Notes: generated by a model from the sequence alone, not told the origin. A DNA stretch of 40,007 bases from an uncultured Collinsella sp. (GCA_900756765.1 CAAELE010000039.1:1-40007); one strand, 5' to 3'. Positions 24,205 through 32,744 are shown, counted from the stretch's first letter. Numbers and translations: made by a program.

Positions 24205-24672
24205 ATTGGCAACACTTATTTGGACGATTCCGGGAGGGACGGCCCCGCTCCCTGAACTCGACCGGCGACATGTAGCCCAGCGTCGAGTGGATCCTGAAGT
24301 TGTTGTACCAGTGCACGTAATCCAAGAGCTTGGCTCGGAGCTCGCGCGTCCCTCCTCAGTCCTTCGGAGTGGCCGACGATCTCCCCGTTGCAGAGGTCGA
24401 TGAGCAGGCAGACGTAGTTCCATGACGCCCCGACGCGCACGCAGGCCAAGTCGCTGCTTATATGGGTGCACGGCGCCCTGCCGCCGAAGCCGCGCGCGAC
24501 GACGTTGGGCACGTCGGCCTCGTTGACCGTCCCGGGGTGCACCTTGAACCTCTTCCTGCCGTATGCGCCGGCCAGGCCGTTCTCCCTCATGATGCGGCAG
24601 GCGCGGCGCCGGCTGACGGTAACGCCCGACCTCCCGGGCGACGCCTTGATCTTGCGCGATCCGTTCCGGCCC
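24205..24672 (-). pseudogene. Decayed IS3-family (OrfB-type) transposase
   Basis: On the minus strand the N-terminal part reads VTVSRRRACRIMRENGLAG and then RVGASWNYVCLLIDLCNGEIVGHSEGLRR (given in two frames' joins), the first part of an IS3-type DDE integrase. After GLRRDAR the frame shifts and jumps straight to KLLDYVHWYNNFRIHSTLGY and MSPVEFR, the C-terminal end. The middle of the catalytic domain with the second Asp and the Glu is missing, so it cannot be active. The element end is probably near 24205-24215 (ACACTTATTTGGACG). The start is lost at the junction with the mtnN fragment near 24672. Confidence 0.8.
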
Positions 24673-24675
24673 TTG

Positions 24676-24990
24676 CTGGCGGCGTGCGCCGCCGCGGCCG
24701 CCGTCGCCCCCGACATTAAGGTCCTCAAGGGCCGTGTCGTCTCCGGCGACCAGTTCGTCTCGCCCGCGGGACAGAAGGAGCACATCCTCGCGACCTTCGG
24801 CGACCTGTGCTGCGAGATGGAGGGCTGCACCATCGCGCAGGCCGCCTATCTCAACGGCGTGCCCCTCGTCGTCGTGCGCGCTATCAGCGACAAGCCCTGC
24901 GCCGAGGGCCAGGTCGTCGACTACAACACCTTCGAGAAGAAGGCCGCCTGCGACTGCGCCCGCATCGCCGAGCGCATGGTTAAGCTTTAG
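24676..24990 (+). pseudogene. mtnN: 3' half of a methylthioadenosine/S-adenosylhomocysteine nucleosidase gene
   Basis: The last 104 codons read DIKVLKGRVVSGDQFVS, GDLCCEMEGCTIAQAAYLNGVP and VVVRAISDKPC, then a proper C-terminus ending AERMVKL. These are the substrate-binding CEMEG motif and the catalytic Asp of the Pfs/MTAN family. The first half of the enzyme is missing; the frame runs upstream only into the inverted transposase remnant. The gene was probably cut by the IS insertion. No start codon or ribosome-binding site supports a shorter working protein. Confidence 0.8.
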
Positions 24991-24991
24991 A

Positions 24992-25045
24992 CCCTGTGCA
25001 CCGGGGCCCTTCTTTATGTTGGGACCCCGGCGCGCAGGGCCCTTT
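24992..25045 (+). terminator. Long hairpin after the mtnN remnant
   Basis: A 15-bp stem with one mismatch and one G-T pair (24992-25006 with 25024-25038) and an 18-nt loop, followed by GCCCTTTCC. It was probably the terminator of the former intact mtnN gene; its T-run is poor. Confidence 0.55.
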
Positions 25046-25187
25046 CCAAAGCGAAGTGTCGAGCCGAAGTGTTGAGCGTCGGCCCTGAATGTTCAATGGC
25101 CGTTGTTTTCTGCCCCTCAAGTGGTGAACTTCTCCTCGGGGCTGTTGATTCCCCCACGCGCCCCCTTCCGTTCTCTGTGTTCCCCTT

Positions 25188-25207
25188 ATACTCCTTGTAC
25201 AAGGAGG
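25188..25207 (+). promoter_or_regulatory. Perfect 16-bp palindrome over the regulator's ribosome-binding site
   Basis: CTCCTTGTACAAGGAG (25191-25206) is an exact palindrome. Its right half is the AAGGAGG Shine-Dalgarno of the LevR-like gene. TATACT (25188-25193) would be a -10, though without a clear -35. It could be an operator for autoregulation or, in a longer transcript, a hairpin hiding the ribosome-binding site. Confidence 0.5.
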
Positions 25208-25216
25208 TAAGAAGTC

Positions 25217-27958
25217 ATGGACAAGACCGCACAGGACAGCTTGGCAAAGAAGCCCGTCGACATGAGGGACAGGATTCTCGAGCATCTCGAGGCCCTCACC
25301 TCTGCCGTCTCGCTCGACGACCTTGCCCGTCTGTCCACCTCCGACATCGCCGAGACGCTCATCATCTCCAGGAGCCTGGCGAGCCAGTACCTCAACGACC
25401 TTGTTCGCGCCGGCCTTGTGGTTAAGGTGGCGGGCAGGCCTGTCCGTTATTTTCATCGCCGCGCGTTCCAGAAGCGTTTTCAGGTAAAGCTCTCTACAAG
25501 CGAGTACGCCTCGCTCGCCGACCTCATCCAGGCGACGGGAATCGCCGATCACCGCGACTTCGCGCGTGCCGTGGGCTTCGACCTGAGCCTCAGCTCCGTT
25601 GTCGAGCAGTGCAAGGCTGCGGTTCAGTACCCTCCGTTTGGCCTGCCCATCCTCTTGAGCGGCGGCGTGGGTGTCGGTAAGTCTTTCCTTTCTCGCCTTG
25701 TGTACGAGTACGGCAAGAACCAGGGCTTGCTGTCCCGCGACTCCTCCTATGTGCGCATCGACTGTGCCGGGGTCCCGGACGCCGCCTCGTTCAACGGGCT
25801 TCTTGACGAGTCGATCGCGAAATCGCACGGGGGTGTGGTCTTTGTCAACGGCATCGAGACACTCTCTCCCTCTGCGATGGAGCACTGCCTTGCGACGGCT
25901 CTCGGGCTCGATGCCTCCCAGGATGCGCCGCGCGCTCGCCTCGTTCTTTCGACGACGCTTTCCGCCGATGACCTGAAGGTTTCCTCGGCCTACAGCAAAA
26001 TGCCTATCTGTGCCCGCGTCCCCTCACTCAAGGAGCGGACCCCCGAGGAGCGCGAGGATCTCATCTTGAGCTTCCTACGCAGCGAGGGGTGCCGAATCGG
26101 TTCTGATGTGAAGATCAGCCGCGGCGCATACCGTTGCCTCGTGAACGCGGACTTTTCCGATAACATCGCCGGCTTGCGCGCCTGCGTGACGAACTGCTGC
26201 GCCAAAGCGTTCCTCAATCGCGAGGGCGACTACGTCGTCGTTCGCCCGTATCTTCTTCCCAGTGGGCTCCTCTCCTCCGCGCAGATCGATCAACAGCCCG
26301 ACGATGGCGTTCTGATCGACGCGTCTCTGGATGCCGCCGAGAGCACAGGGCCGGTCGAGCAGGCGCTCGATGCCCTGTGCTCCCTCGATGAGCGATTCTG
26401 CGCCGGGGAGCTTTCTGTCTCCGAGCTCGTCTCGCAAGCTGTCTCCGCTGCGCGCGGCGTTGAGGATCACTTGATCTTCGGCCGCGGCGTTACCTCCTCG
26501 AGGTCGCGCGCCTTCGAGCGCGTCGTGGGCGCGGTCCTTGCCGACGCAGGCTCTTCTTATGGCATCGAGCTTTCGAGGAAGGTCGCTTTTCTACTGGCCC
26601 AGGAGATTTGCCTGCAGTTGTGGCCGGGCATCGGCCTGGCTAAGCGAAAGTCTGCCTGTGCGGAGCAAATCTCCCATCTCCTCGGTGCCGTGACCTCCGA
26701 ATTGCCGTTTGCCTCGAGTGTCTCCGATCAGGTCGCCGCAGACGTGGAAGGGGCGCTTGGAATCTCGCTCGATCACTTCACGAAGACGCTTCTGACGCTG
26801 TGCGTCGCATCGGAGTCTCGCGATGCGAAGGCCCTTCGGACGCTCTGCGTCATCTTGTCCCACGGCTACTCAACGGCGACGAGCATCGCCGACGCGGCGA
26901 ACCGTATGCTCGGCATGCATGTGTACGAGGCGGTCGACATGCCCTACGACCAGCAGCTGAAGGACATCGTCGGTCCGCTCCAGCGCCTCGTCGACCGCCA
27001 TTCCTACTGCACCGGGGTCGTGTTCCTCGTCGACATGGGCTCCTTGGAGGAGGCCTATAAGGCCCTCGAAAACGTTACCGACTCCACTATCGGCGTGGTG
27101 AACAACGTCTCTACCGGTCTTGCGCTCGAGATCGGGGTTGGGCTGCTCGGCGGCAAGTCCATCGCCGAGGTTCTTGGCGACGCGACCGCCGCGTGCGTGA
27201 CGCACTGCAAGGTGATCGAGCGCGTCAACCGTGAGGACGCCATCGTCTTCTGCTCCGAGTCTGGGGTCGACGCCGCGGAAAGGATACGCCAGCTCGTCTC
27301 GCAGAGCCTCCCGCGCACCATAGGCGCGCGCCTGCTCACGAGGCCCTTCAAGCAGCTCGTCGCGAACGGGTCGAACGACGCCGTTTTCTCCGAGCACCGC
27401 GTCTGCGCCGTCATCGGCACGGGAGACCCCGGGGTCGCCTCCGTTCCCTTCGTCGCCCTCGAGGACATCATGTCGACGGCGTCCGCCTCTAAGGTTGATG
27501 CCGTGTTCGGCAGGTGGCTTGACGCTTCCGAGCTCTCTTCTTTCCACGAGAAGTTGCTCTCGAACATGACGCTGCAGAACGTCATCCGCTCCATCACCAT
27601 CCTCGACCCGGAGCGGCTATTCCACGAGATCGAGAGCGCCGTGCACGAGCTTCAGCGCAGGACAGGCGAGAAGATCGGCAGCAACGCCATCATTGGGCTC
27701 TACGTCCACCTCTGCTGTCTCGTCGAGCGCCTTGTTACCAGAAACCCCATTGAGACCTACGTTGGCCAGGACCGCTTCGAGGAGGAACGCGCCGATTTCA
27801 TCGAGTCCTTCAGGCAGAGCTTCTCGAGTATCTCGACGCGCTATCGCGTAGAGGTTCCCGTAAGCGAGATCGCATATGTCTTCGACTACATAAGCGTGAG
27901 CGCCGCCCCGGCGCGAGAAGAGCGCCTCGGCTCCTCGGACCTCCTGCTCGACGAGTGA
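25217..27958 (+). CDS. LevR/ManR-like PTS-controlled transcription regulator
   Basis: This 913-aa protein has the LevR layout: N-terminal winged helix (about residues 15-80), AAA+ domain with Walker A GGVGVGKS (149-156), a PRD-like region (about 400-520), a mannose-type EIIA domain with probable phospho-His549 in LSHGYSTATSIADAAN, and a C-terminal PRD with His in YVHLCCLVERL. Two features differ from LevR/ManR of Bacillus and Listeria: the GAFTGA loop for sigma-54 contact is absent between IDCAG and the Walker B region, and Walker B is VFVNGIE rather than LFLDEI. No -24/-12 promoter is seen before the PTS genes. It probably regulates the following operon by a different mode. Confidence 0.8.
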   Translation: MDKTAQDSLAKKPVDMRDRILEHLEALTSAVSLDDLARLSTSDIAETLIISRSLASQYLNDLVRAGLVVKVAGRPVRYFHRRAFQKRFQVKLSTSEYASLADLIQATGIADHRDFARAVGFDLSLSSVVEQCKAAVQYPPFGLPILLSGGVGVGKSFLSRLVYEYGKNQGLLSRDSSYVRIDCAGVPDAASFNGLLDESIAKSHGGVVFVNGIETLSPSAMEHCLATALGLDASQDAPRARLVLSTTLSADDLKVSSAYSKMPICARVPSLKERTPEEREDLILSFLRSEGCRIGSDVKISRGAYRCLVNADFSDNIAGLRACVTNCCAKAFLNREGDYVVVRPYLLPSGLLSSAQIDQQPDDGVLIDASLDAAESTGPVEQALDALCSLDERFCAGELSVSELVSQAVSAARGVEDHLIFGRGVTSSRSRAFERVVGAVLADAGSSYGIELSRKVAFLLAQEICLQLWPGIGLAKRKSACAEQISHLLGAVTSELPFASSVSDQVAADVEGALGISLDHFTKTLLTLCVASESRDAKALRTLCVILSHGYSTATSIADAANRMLGMHVYEAVDMPYDQQLKDIVGPLQRLVDRHSYCTGVVFLVDMGSLEEAYKALENVTDSTIGVVNNVSTGLALEIGVGLLGGKSIAEVLGDATAACVTHCKVIERVNREDAIVFCSESGVDAAERIRQLVSQSLPRTIGARLLTRPFKQLVANGSNDAVFSEHRVCAVIGTGDPGVASVPFVALEDIMSTASASKVDAVFGRWLDASELSSFHEKLLSNMTLQNVIRSITILDPERLFHEIESAVHELQRRTGEKIGSNAIIGLYVHLCCLVERLVTRNPIETYVGQDRFEEERADFIESFRQSFSSISTRYRVEVPVSEIAYVFDYISVSAAPAREERLGSSDLLLDE

Positions 27959-28081
27959 CCTTCCCCGCGCCGCCGCGAGCTGACCGCGCGTCCTCAATAA
28001 TCCGATAACCCCTTGCCCGGCGCGAATCCGGATAGCGCCGAGGCAGTACCGAACGTAAAACTTCATTTGATAGGAGCAAAC

Positions 28082-28555
28082 ATGAGTGTTGTTATGGCAC
28101 GAATCGACAATCGCCTGCTTCACGGCATCATCGTGACGCAGTGGGCCCCGGTGTCGGGCGCGACCCGAGTCATGGTCATCGACGACAAGGTCGCCGGCGA
28201 CGAGGTCCTGAAGTCCACCATGAGGATGGCGCGCCCCGCGGGCATGGCCGTCTCGATCATCTCCGAGCAGACCGCGCTCAAGAACTTCGCGGCGGGCAAG
28301 TACGACCGCGAGAAGGTCTTTGTCATCGCCAAGGAGCCCGAGACGATCCTTCACCTGGTCGAGTCGGGCATCGAGCTCCCGTCGCTGATCGTCGGCGGCT
28401 CTCTTGTCAAGGAGGGCGGCGTCCAGCTCACCCAGCGCGCCTATGCCTCCGCCGAGAACGTCCAGAGCTACAAGGCGCTCATCGCCCGCGGCGTCAAGGT
28501 GACGGCACAGTTCGTGCCCGCCGACAAGCCCGTCTCCGTCGCCGACCTCATCTAA
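28082..28555 (+). CDS. PTS mannose/fructose/sorbose family EIIB
   Basis: This 157-aa cytoplasmic phosphocarrier has the phosphorylation-site motif ARIDNRLLHGIIV with His14 and the fold-typical VMVIDDKVAGDEVLKSTMRMARP. It passes phosphate from EIIA to the incoming sugar. The start is ATG 28082 with TAGGAGC upstream; the in-frame codons before it lie in the leader. It is first in a B-C-D-A gene order. The 123-bp gap to the regulator gene has no visible sigma-54 promoter. Confidence 0.92.
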   Translation: MSVVMARIDNRLLHGIIVTQWAPVSGATRVMVIDDKVAGDEVLKSTMRMARPAGMAVSIISEQTALKNFAAGKYDREKVFVIAKEPETILHLVESGIELPSLIVGGSLVKEGGVQLTQRAYASAENVQSYKALIARGVKVTAQFVPADKPVSVADLI

Positions 28556-28564
28556 GGAGGGATC

Positions 28565-29350
28565 ATGGTCAACTTCACTATCCTGCAGGTCGTCCTTTTG
28601 ACCCTGCTGGCCTTCATCAAGCACGTGGACTACTACGGCATCCCGATGATCTTCGTCAACTATGCCGTCTTCTGGGGCCTTATCACCGGTGTCGTCATGG
28701 GCGACTGGCAGACCGGCCTCGTCATCGGCGGCACCATCCAGCTCATGCAGCTCGGCGTCGCGGGCTTCGGCGGCTCGTCGATTCCCGACTACGGCACGAT
28801 GGCCATCATCGCCACAGCCTACGGCGTGACCCTGGGCGCGGACACGGGCCTCGCCATCGGCCTGCCGGTCGGCATGCTCGGCATCCAGCTCGACGTCATC
28901 GTCAAGATCCTCAATGGCTTCGTCGTCGAGAAGTCCCAGAAGTTCTGCGACGAGGGCAAGTTCAAGCAGATGAACGCCATCCTGTGGGTCTGCCCCGTGC
29001 TCTTCGGCCTGTGCGCCGCCCTGCCCGTCTTTGTCTCCGTGACCCTCGGCCAGCCCGCCGTCAACTGGCTCCTCGAGGTTATGCCCCAGTGGTTCCTTTC
29101 CGGCCTCACCCTCGCCGGCAAGATGCTCCCGGCCGTCGGAATCGCGATGCTGCTGCGTTACATGCCCACCGGCAAGTACTTCCAGTACCTGCTCGCCGGC
29201 TTCTTCCTCTCGGCCTTCCTGAACGTGCCCATCATCGGCGCCGCCATCGTCGGCTTTGCCCTCGCGATCGCGTTCTACCAGCGCGCCGAGAGGGACACCG
29301 AGCTCGCCGCCCACGCTTCCGCAGACGCCTTCATCGGAGAGGATGAGTAA
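28565..29350 (+). CDS. PTS mannose/fructose/sorbose family EIIC
   Basis: This 261-aa membrane protein of the EII-Sor type has about seven hydrophobic segments and the motifs GVVMGDWQTGLVIGGTIQLMQLG and GADTGLAIGLPVGMLGIQ. It forms the sugar channel together with EIID. AAGGAGG precedes the ATG, 9 bp after the EIIB stop. The next gene starts 2 bp after its stop. Confidence 0.93.
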   Translation: MVNFTILQVVLLTLLAFIKHVDYYGIPMIFVNYAVFWGLITGVVMGDWQTGLVIGGTIQLMQLGVAGFGGSSIPDYGTMAIIATAYGVTLGADTGLAIGLPVGMLGIQLDVIVKILNGFVVEKSQKFCDEGKFKQMNAILWVCPVLFGLCAALPVFVSVTLGQPAVNWLLEVMPQWFLSGLTLAGKMLPAVGIAMLLRYMPTGKYFQYLLAGFFLSAFLNVPIIGAAIVGFALAIAFYQRAERDTELAAHASADAFIGEDE

Positions 29351-29352
29351 CC

Positions 29353-30186
29353 ATGGAAAACGAGAACATCACCGCCGTCGCCAAGGGCAAGCCCTCCGGC
29401 TACAAGGTCACCAAGAAGGACCTGCGCAACGCGAACTGGCGCTGGCTCATGAGCGTGTGCACCTTCAACTACCAGACCCAGCAGGGCGCCTCAGTCGCCT
29501 ACGCCCTCTCGCCGGTCCTGAGGAAGATCTACACGAACGACGAGGACTATAAGCAAGCGCTCAACAACCACTTCCGCTACTACAACACCCAGCCTTGGCT
29601 CGCCGCCATCATCCTTGGCGCCTGCGTGGCCATGGAGGAGCGCGACGGCCTAGCGGCGGCGGACGCCGTCCAAGACCTGAAGATCGGCACCATGGGACCG
29701 CTCGCCGGCGTCGGCGACTCCCTGCTCATGACCATGATCCCGACCATCATGGGCTCCATCGCCGCCTACATGGCCATCGAGGGCAACCCCGTGGGAGCCG
29801 GCATCTGGTTCGCGCTCATCCTGGCCATCTTCTGGGTCCGCATGCACGCCCTCGAGTTCGGCTACAAGCAGGGCGTGAAGCTCGTCACCGACTTCAGCGA
29901 GAAGCTTCCCAACCTCACTGCCGCCGCCTCCGTGCTCGGCCTCACCGTGGTCGGCTGCCTCATCGCCTCGGTCATCGGCGTCACCTGCCCGATTAGCTTC
30001 AGCTTCGGCGACGTCGCGATGGAGATCCAGCCGCTGCTCGACAAGATCCTGCCTGCCATGATCCCCGCCGCCATCACGGGAAGCGCGTATTACCTTCTTA
30101 CCAAGAAGAACGCGAGCATGACGGCCCTCATCCTCGTGGTGATTGTCCTCGCGATGGTCGCCTCCGCCGCCGGCATCCTCGCTTAG
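29353..30186 (+). CDS. PTS mannose/fructose/sorbose family EIID
   Basis: This 277-aa protein has the EIID signatures NWRWLMSVCTFNYQTQQGAS, YYNTQPWLAAIILGACVAMEE and MGPLAGVGDSLLMTMIPTI, and hydrophobic segments in its C-terminal half. It is the partner of EIIC. Sequence alone does not tell the sugar; the EIIB-EIIC-EIID-EIIA set occurs for mannose, fructose, sorbose and N-acetylgalactosamine. Confidence 0.93.
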   Translation: MENENITAVAKGKPSGYKVTKKDLRNANWRWLMSVCTFNYQTQQGASVAYALSPVLRKIYTNDEDYKQALNNHFRYYNTQPWLAAIILGACVAMEERDGLAAADAVQDLKIGTMGPLAGVGDSLLMTMIPTIMGSIAAYMAIEGNPVGAGIWFALILAIFWVRMHALEFGYKQGVKLVTDFSEKLPNLTAAASVLGLTVVGCLIASVIGVTCPISFSFGDVAMEIQPLLDKILPAMIPAAITGSAYYLLTKKNASMTALILVVIVLAMVASAAGILA

Positions 30187-30212
30187 CTTCGACCCAAGAG
30201 ATTGGTGAATCA

Positions 30213-30611
30213 ATGAGAAAGATAGTTGTGGCGAGCCATTCCCTTCTCGCCCAGGGCTTCAAGGACACCCTCGAGTTCCTTACGGGTAAGGGCGACGCCG
30301 TCAACGCCGTGTGCGCCTACGTGAACGACAACGGCGAGGGGCTCGACGCGGCGGTCGAGGCGGCTCTTTCGGGCACTGACGAGGTCGTCGTCCTTACCGA
30401 CGCGTTCGGCGGCAGCGTGAACCAGCGCTTCTCCCGCTTCGCCTCCGACCGGATCCACGTGATCGCGGGTGTCAACCTCCCGCTCGCCATGACGGTCGCG
30501 CTCGCGCGCCCCGACGAGAAGCTCGACTTCGATGCCCTCGTCAACGAGGCGCGCCAGCAGATCATCTACGTGAACGGTGTCAGTTCTGCCGAGTGCGACG
30601 ACGACGAATAG
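30213..30611 (+). CDS. PTS mannose family EIIA
   Basis: This 132-aa protein begins MRKIVVASHSLLAQGFKDTLEFLTG with the phospho-accepting His9, and has VVVLTDAFGGSVNQ and VIAGVNLPLAMTVAL, all typical of EIIA-Man. It takes phosphate from HPr. The C-terminus SSAECDDDE is an acidic tail. The glycosidase gene starts 12 bp after its stop. Confidence 0.92.
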   Translation: MRKIVVASHSLLAQGFKDTLEFLTGKGDAVNAVCAYVNDNGEGLDAAVEAALSGTDEVVVLTDAFGGSVNQRFSRFASDRIHVIAGVNLPLAMTVALARPDEKLDFDALVNEARQQIIYVNGVSSAECDDDE

Positions 30612-30623
30612 AGGAGGTCGACG

Positions 30624-31748
30624 ATGAGAGAGTTCCTTAAGGACGTGTGGATGCACGGCGGTGAGGAAAGCCGCGCCATCACCCCCGAGAACATCACGGG
30701 CGAGAAGGGCCGCGCCGCCATGTCGGCCAGCCACCTCGGCGTCGGCCGCAAGGGCTCGTGCTGCGTGCCCCTTGAGTCCGGCGAGACCATCACGCTCGCG
30801 GACATCGAGGGCCCCGGCATCATCCGCCACATCTGGATGACCGTCCCCGACAAGACCGCCGCCGGCAGCTTCGTCATGCGCGACCTCGTGCTGCGCTTCT
30901 ACTGGGACGACGAGGAGACCCCCTCGGTCGAGTGCCCTGTCGGCGACTTCTTCTGTAACGGCTTCGGTGAGCGCGCCATTGTCAACTCAATGCCCATCTG
31001 CGTGAACCCGACGGGCGGCATGAACTGCTACTTCGAGATGCCCTTCAGGAAGCACGCCAAGGTCACGCTTACGAGCGAGCACCCCGGGTTCATTAAGTAC
31101 ATCTTCTACACGTTCAACTACGCGCTCACCGACGTGCCGGACGACGCCATGTACTTCCACGCTCGCTTTAACCGCGAGCGCAGCACCCGCAGGGGCGTCG
31201 ACTACACCGTGCTCGACGGCGTGCGCGGCAAGGGCTACTACGTCGGCACCTACATGGCCCTGTGCGCCCTGGAGCGCTATTGGTGGGGCGAGGGCGAGAT
31301 GAAGTTCTTCCTCGACGGCGACGAGGAGTTCCCCACGGTCACCTCGACGGGAGCCGAGGACTACTTCGGCGGTGCCTGGGCCTTTCTCGACAGGCCGCCC
31401 CACGCGCTGCCCGAGGCGCAGTGCTTCAACACGCTGTTCGCCGGCTACCCGTACCGCTCGACGCGCGACGCCACGCGCGACCGCTTCAGCGCGGGCAAGC
31501 CGAACCCGAACCCGATGCTCGCGACCAACGACGACGCGCTGCCCAGGCACGGTCTCTACAGGTGGCACCTTCCCGACCCGATCTCGTTCAAGGAGGACCT
31601 GCGCGTGACATTCCAGGACCTCGGCAACGACGACATCAAGCTCTACGAGCGCGAGGACGACATCTCCACCGTCGCCTACTGGTACCAAAGCGAGCCGCAC
31701 GCCGTGCTCGCCCCGTTTGCCGCAAGGCAGGACCGCGTGCCCAGGTAG
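30624..31748 (+). CDS. DUF2961 / GH172 family glycoside hydrolase, cytoplasmic
   Basis: This 374-aa protein matches the DUF2961 (GH172) family: IEGPGIIRHIWMTVPD, LVLRFYWDDEETPSVECPVGDFF, WWGEGEMKFFLDG and STGAEDYFGGAWAF, where Glu245 lies in the family's TGxEDYF active-site motif. Known GH172 enzymes act on alpha-D-fructofuranosides (including difructose anhydride I) or on D-arabinofuranosides. There is no signal peptide, so it works inside the cell on imported sugar. It is cotranscribed with the PTS genes (AGGAGG upstream) and followed by a fructokinase-like gene. Action on a PTS-phosphorylated fructose disaccharide is an inference. Confidence 0.85.
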   Translation: MREFLKDVWMHGGEESRAITPENITGEKGRAAMSASHLGVGRKGSCCVPLESGETITLADIEGPGIIRHIWMTVPDKTAAGSFVMRDLVLRFYWDDEETPSVECPVGDFFCNGFGERAIVNSMPICVNPTGGMNCYFEMPFRKHAKVTLTSEHPGFIKYIFYTFNYALTDVPDDAMYFHARFNRERSTRRGVDYTVLDGVRGKGYYVGTYMALCALERYWWGEGEMKFFLDGDEEFPTVTSTGAEDYFGGAWAFLDRPPHALPEAQCFNTLFAGYPYRSTRDATRDRFSAGKPNPNPMLATNDDALPRHGLYRWHLPDPISFKEDLRVTFQDLGNDDIKLYEREDDISTVAYWYQSEPHAVLAPFAARQDRVPR

Positions 31749-31775
31749 GGTCGCCTCGAAACATGCCAACGTTAT

Positions 31776-31809
31776 GGGCGCCCGCGGTTGACCATGGCTA
31801 CGGGCGCCC
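31776..31809 (+). terminator. Hairpin between the GH172 and ROK genes
   Basis: GGGCGCCCG (31776-31784) pairs exactly with CGGGCGCCC (31801-31809), followed by only CTTTG. It may be a weak attenuator or mRNA-stabilising hairpin that separates kinase expression from that of the PTS-GH172 part. Confidence 0.5.
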
Positions 31810-31827
31810 CTTTGCAAGGAGGATCAC

Positions 31828-32712
31828 ATGAGCGAAAAGCAAATGAGGCTCGGCGCCCTCGAGGCCGGCGGGACCAAGATGGTCTGTGCCGTGGTGTCCG
31901 GCGACGGCGAGGTCCTCGACCGTATGGAGACCCCGACGCTTGCGCCCGCCGAGACCGTCCCGCAGATGATCGAGTGGTTCGCCGCCCGCGATGTGGACGC
32001 GTTGGGCATCGGCGCCTTCGGCCCGACCTGCGTCGACCCCGCCGACGAGCGCTACGGCTCCATCCTGCAGACCCCCAAGCTCGCGTGGCGAGGCTATGGT
32101 CTTCGCGCCGCGTTCGCCGACGCCCTCGGGATTCCGGTGGCCTACGACACGGACGTGAACGTTGCCTGCCTCGGCGAAGTGGTCTTCGGCTGCTGCAAGG
32201 GGCTCGAGGACGCCGTCTACGTGACCATCGGCACCGGTGTGGGCGCGGGCGTCATGTGCGCGGGCAGGCTCCTTCACGGCATGCTGCACCCCGAGGCCGG
32301 CCACATGCTGGTAAGGACCCGTCCCACCGAGGAGGGACGCTGCGTCTGCCCGAGCCACGCGAACTGTCTCGAGGGCCTCGCCTCCGGCCCCGCCATCGCC
32401 GCGCGCTGGGGAAAGCCCGCGGCCGAGCTCGCGGACAACGATGAGGTGTGGGCGCTCGAGGGGGATTATCTGGGGCAGATGTGCGCGAACCTCGTGCTCA
32501 TGTACTCGCCTCGCCGCATCGTCCTCGGCGGCGGCGTGATGCACCAGGAGCAGCTCTACGGCATCGTCCGCAAGAAGACCCTCGAATATCTGGGTGGCTA
32601 CATCCAGACCGCCGAGCTTAAGGACATGGAGAGCTACATCTGCGCCCCGGGCTGCGGCGGCGACCAAGGAATCCTCGGCGCGGCCGAGCTGGCAAGAAGG
32701 GCGCTCGCGTAA
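31828..32712 (+). CDS. ROK-family fructokinase
   Basis: This 294-aa sugar kinase resembles the Bacillus GmuE/YdhR type of fructokinase along its length: LGALEAGGTKMVCAVV, GIGAFGPTCVDP, PKLAWRGYGL, YDTDVNVACLGE and VTIGTGVGAG. The zinc site is HPEAGHMLV with CVCPSHANC, and the end has LGGGVMHQEQL. It would phosphorylate free fructose, or a similar hexose, released by the GH172 enzyme. CAAGGAGGA precedes the ATG. It ends the operon at a strong terminator. Confidence 0.9.
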   Translation: MSEKQMRLGALEAGGTKMVCAVVSGDGEVLDRMETPTLAPAETVPQMIEWFAARDVDALGIGAFGPTCVDPADERYGSILQTPKLAWRGYGLRAAFADALGIPVAYDTDVNVACLGEVVFGCCKGLEDAVYVTIGTGVGAGVMCAGRLLHGMLHPEAGHMLVRTRPTEEGRCVCPSHANCLEGLASGPAIAARWGKPAAELADNDEVWALEGDYLGQMCANLVLMYSPRRIVLGGGVMHQEQLYGIVRKKTLEYLGGYIQTAELKDMESYICAPGCGGDQGILGAAELARRALA

Positions 32713-32744
32713 CTTGCGCTCTCTCCGCCATACAACGCGTTAAG

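Noticed and set aside
27959..28081. Sigma-54 promoter before the PTS genes
   Set aside because: Expected for a LevR-controlled operon, but no GG-N10-GC pattern close to the -24/-12 consensus was found.
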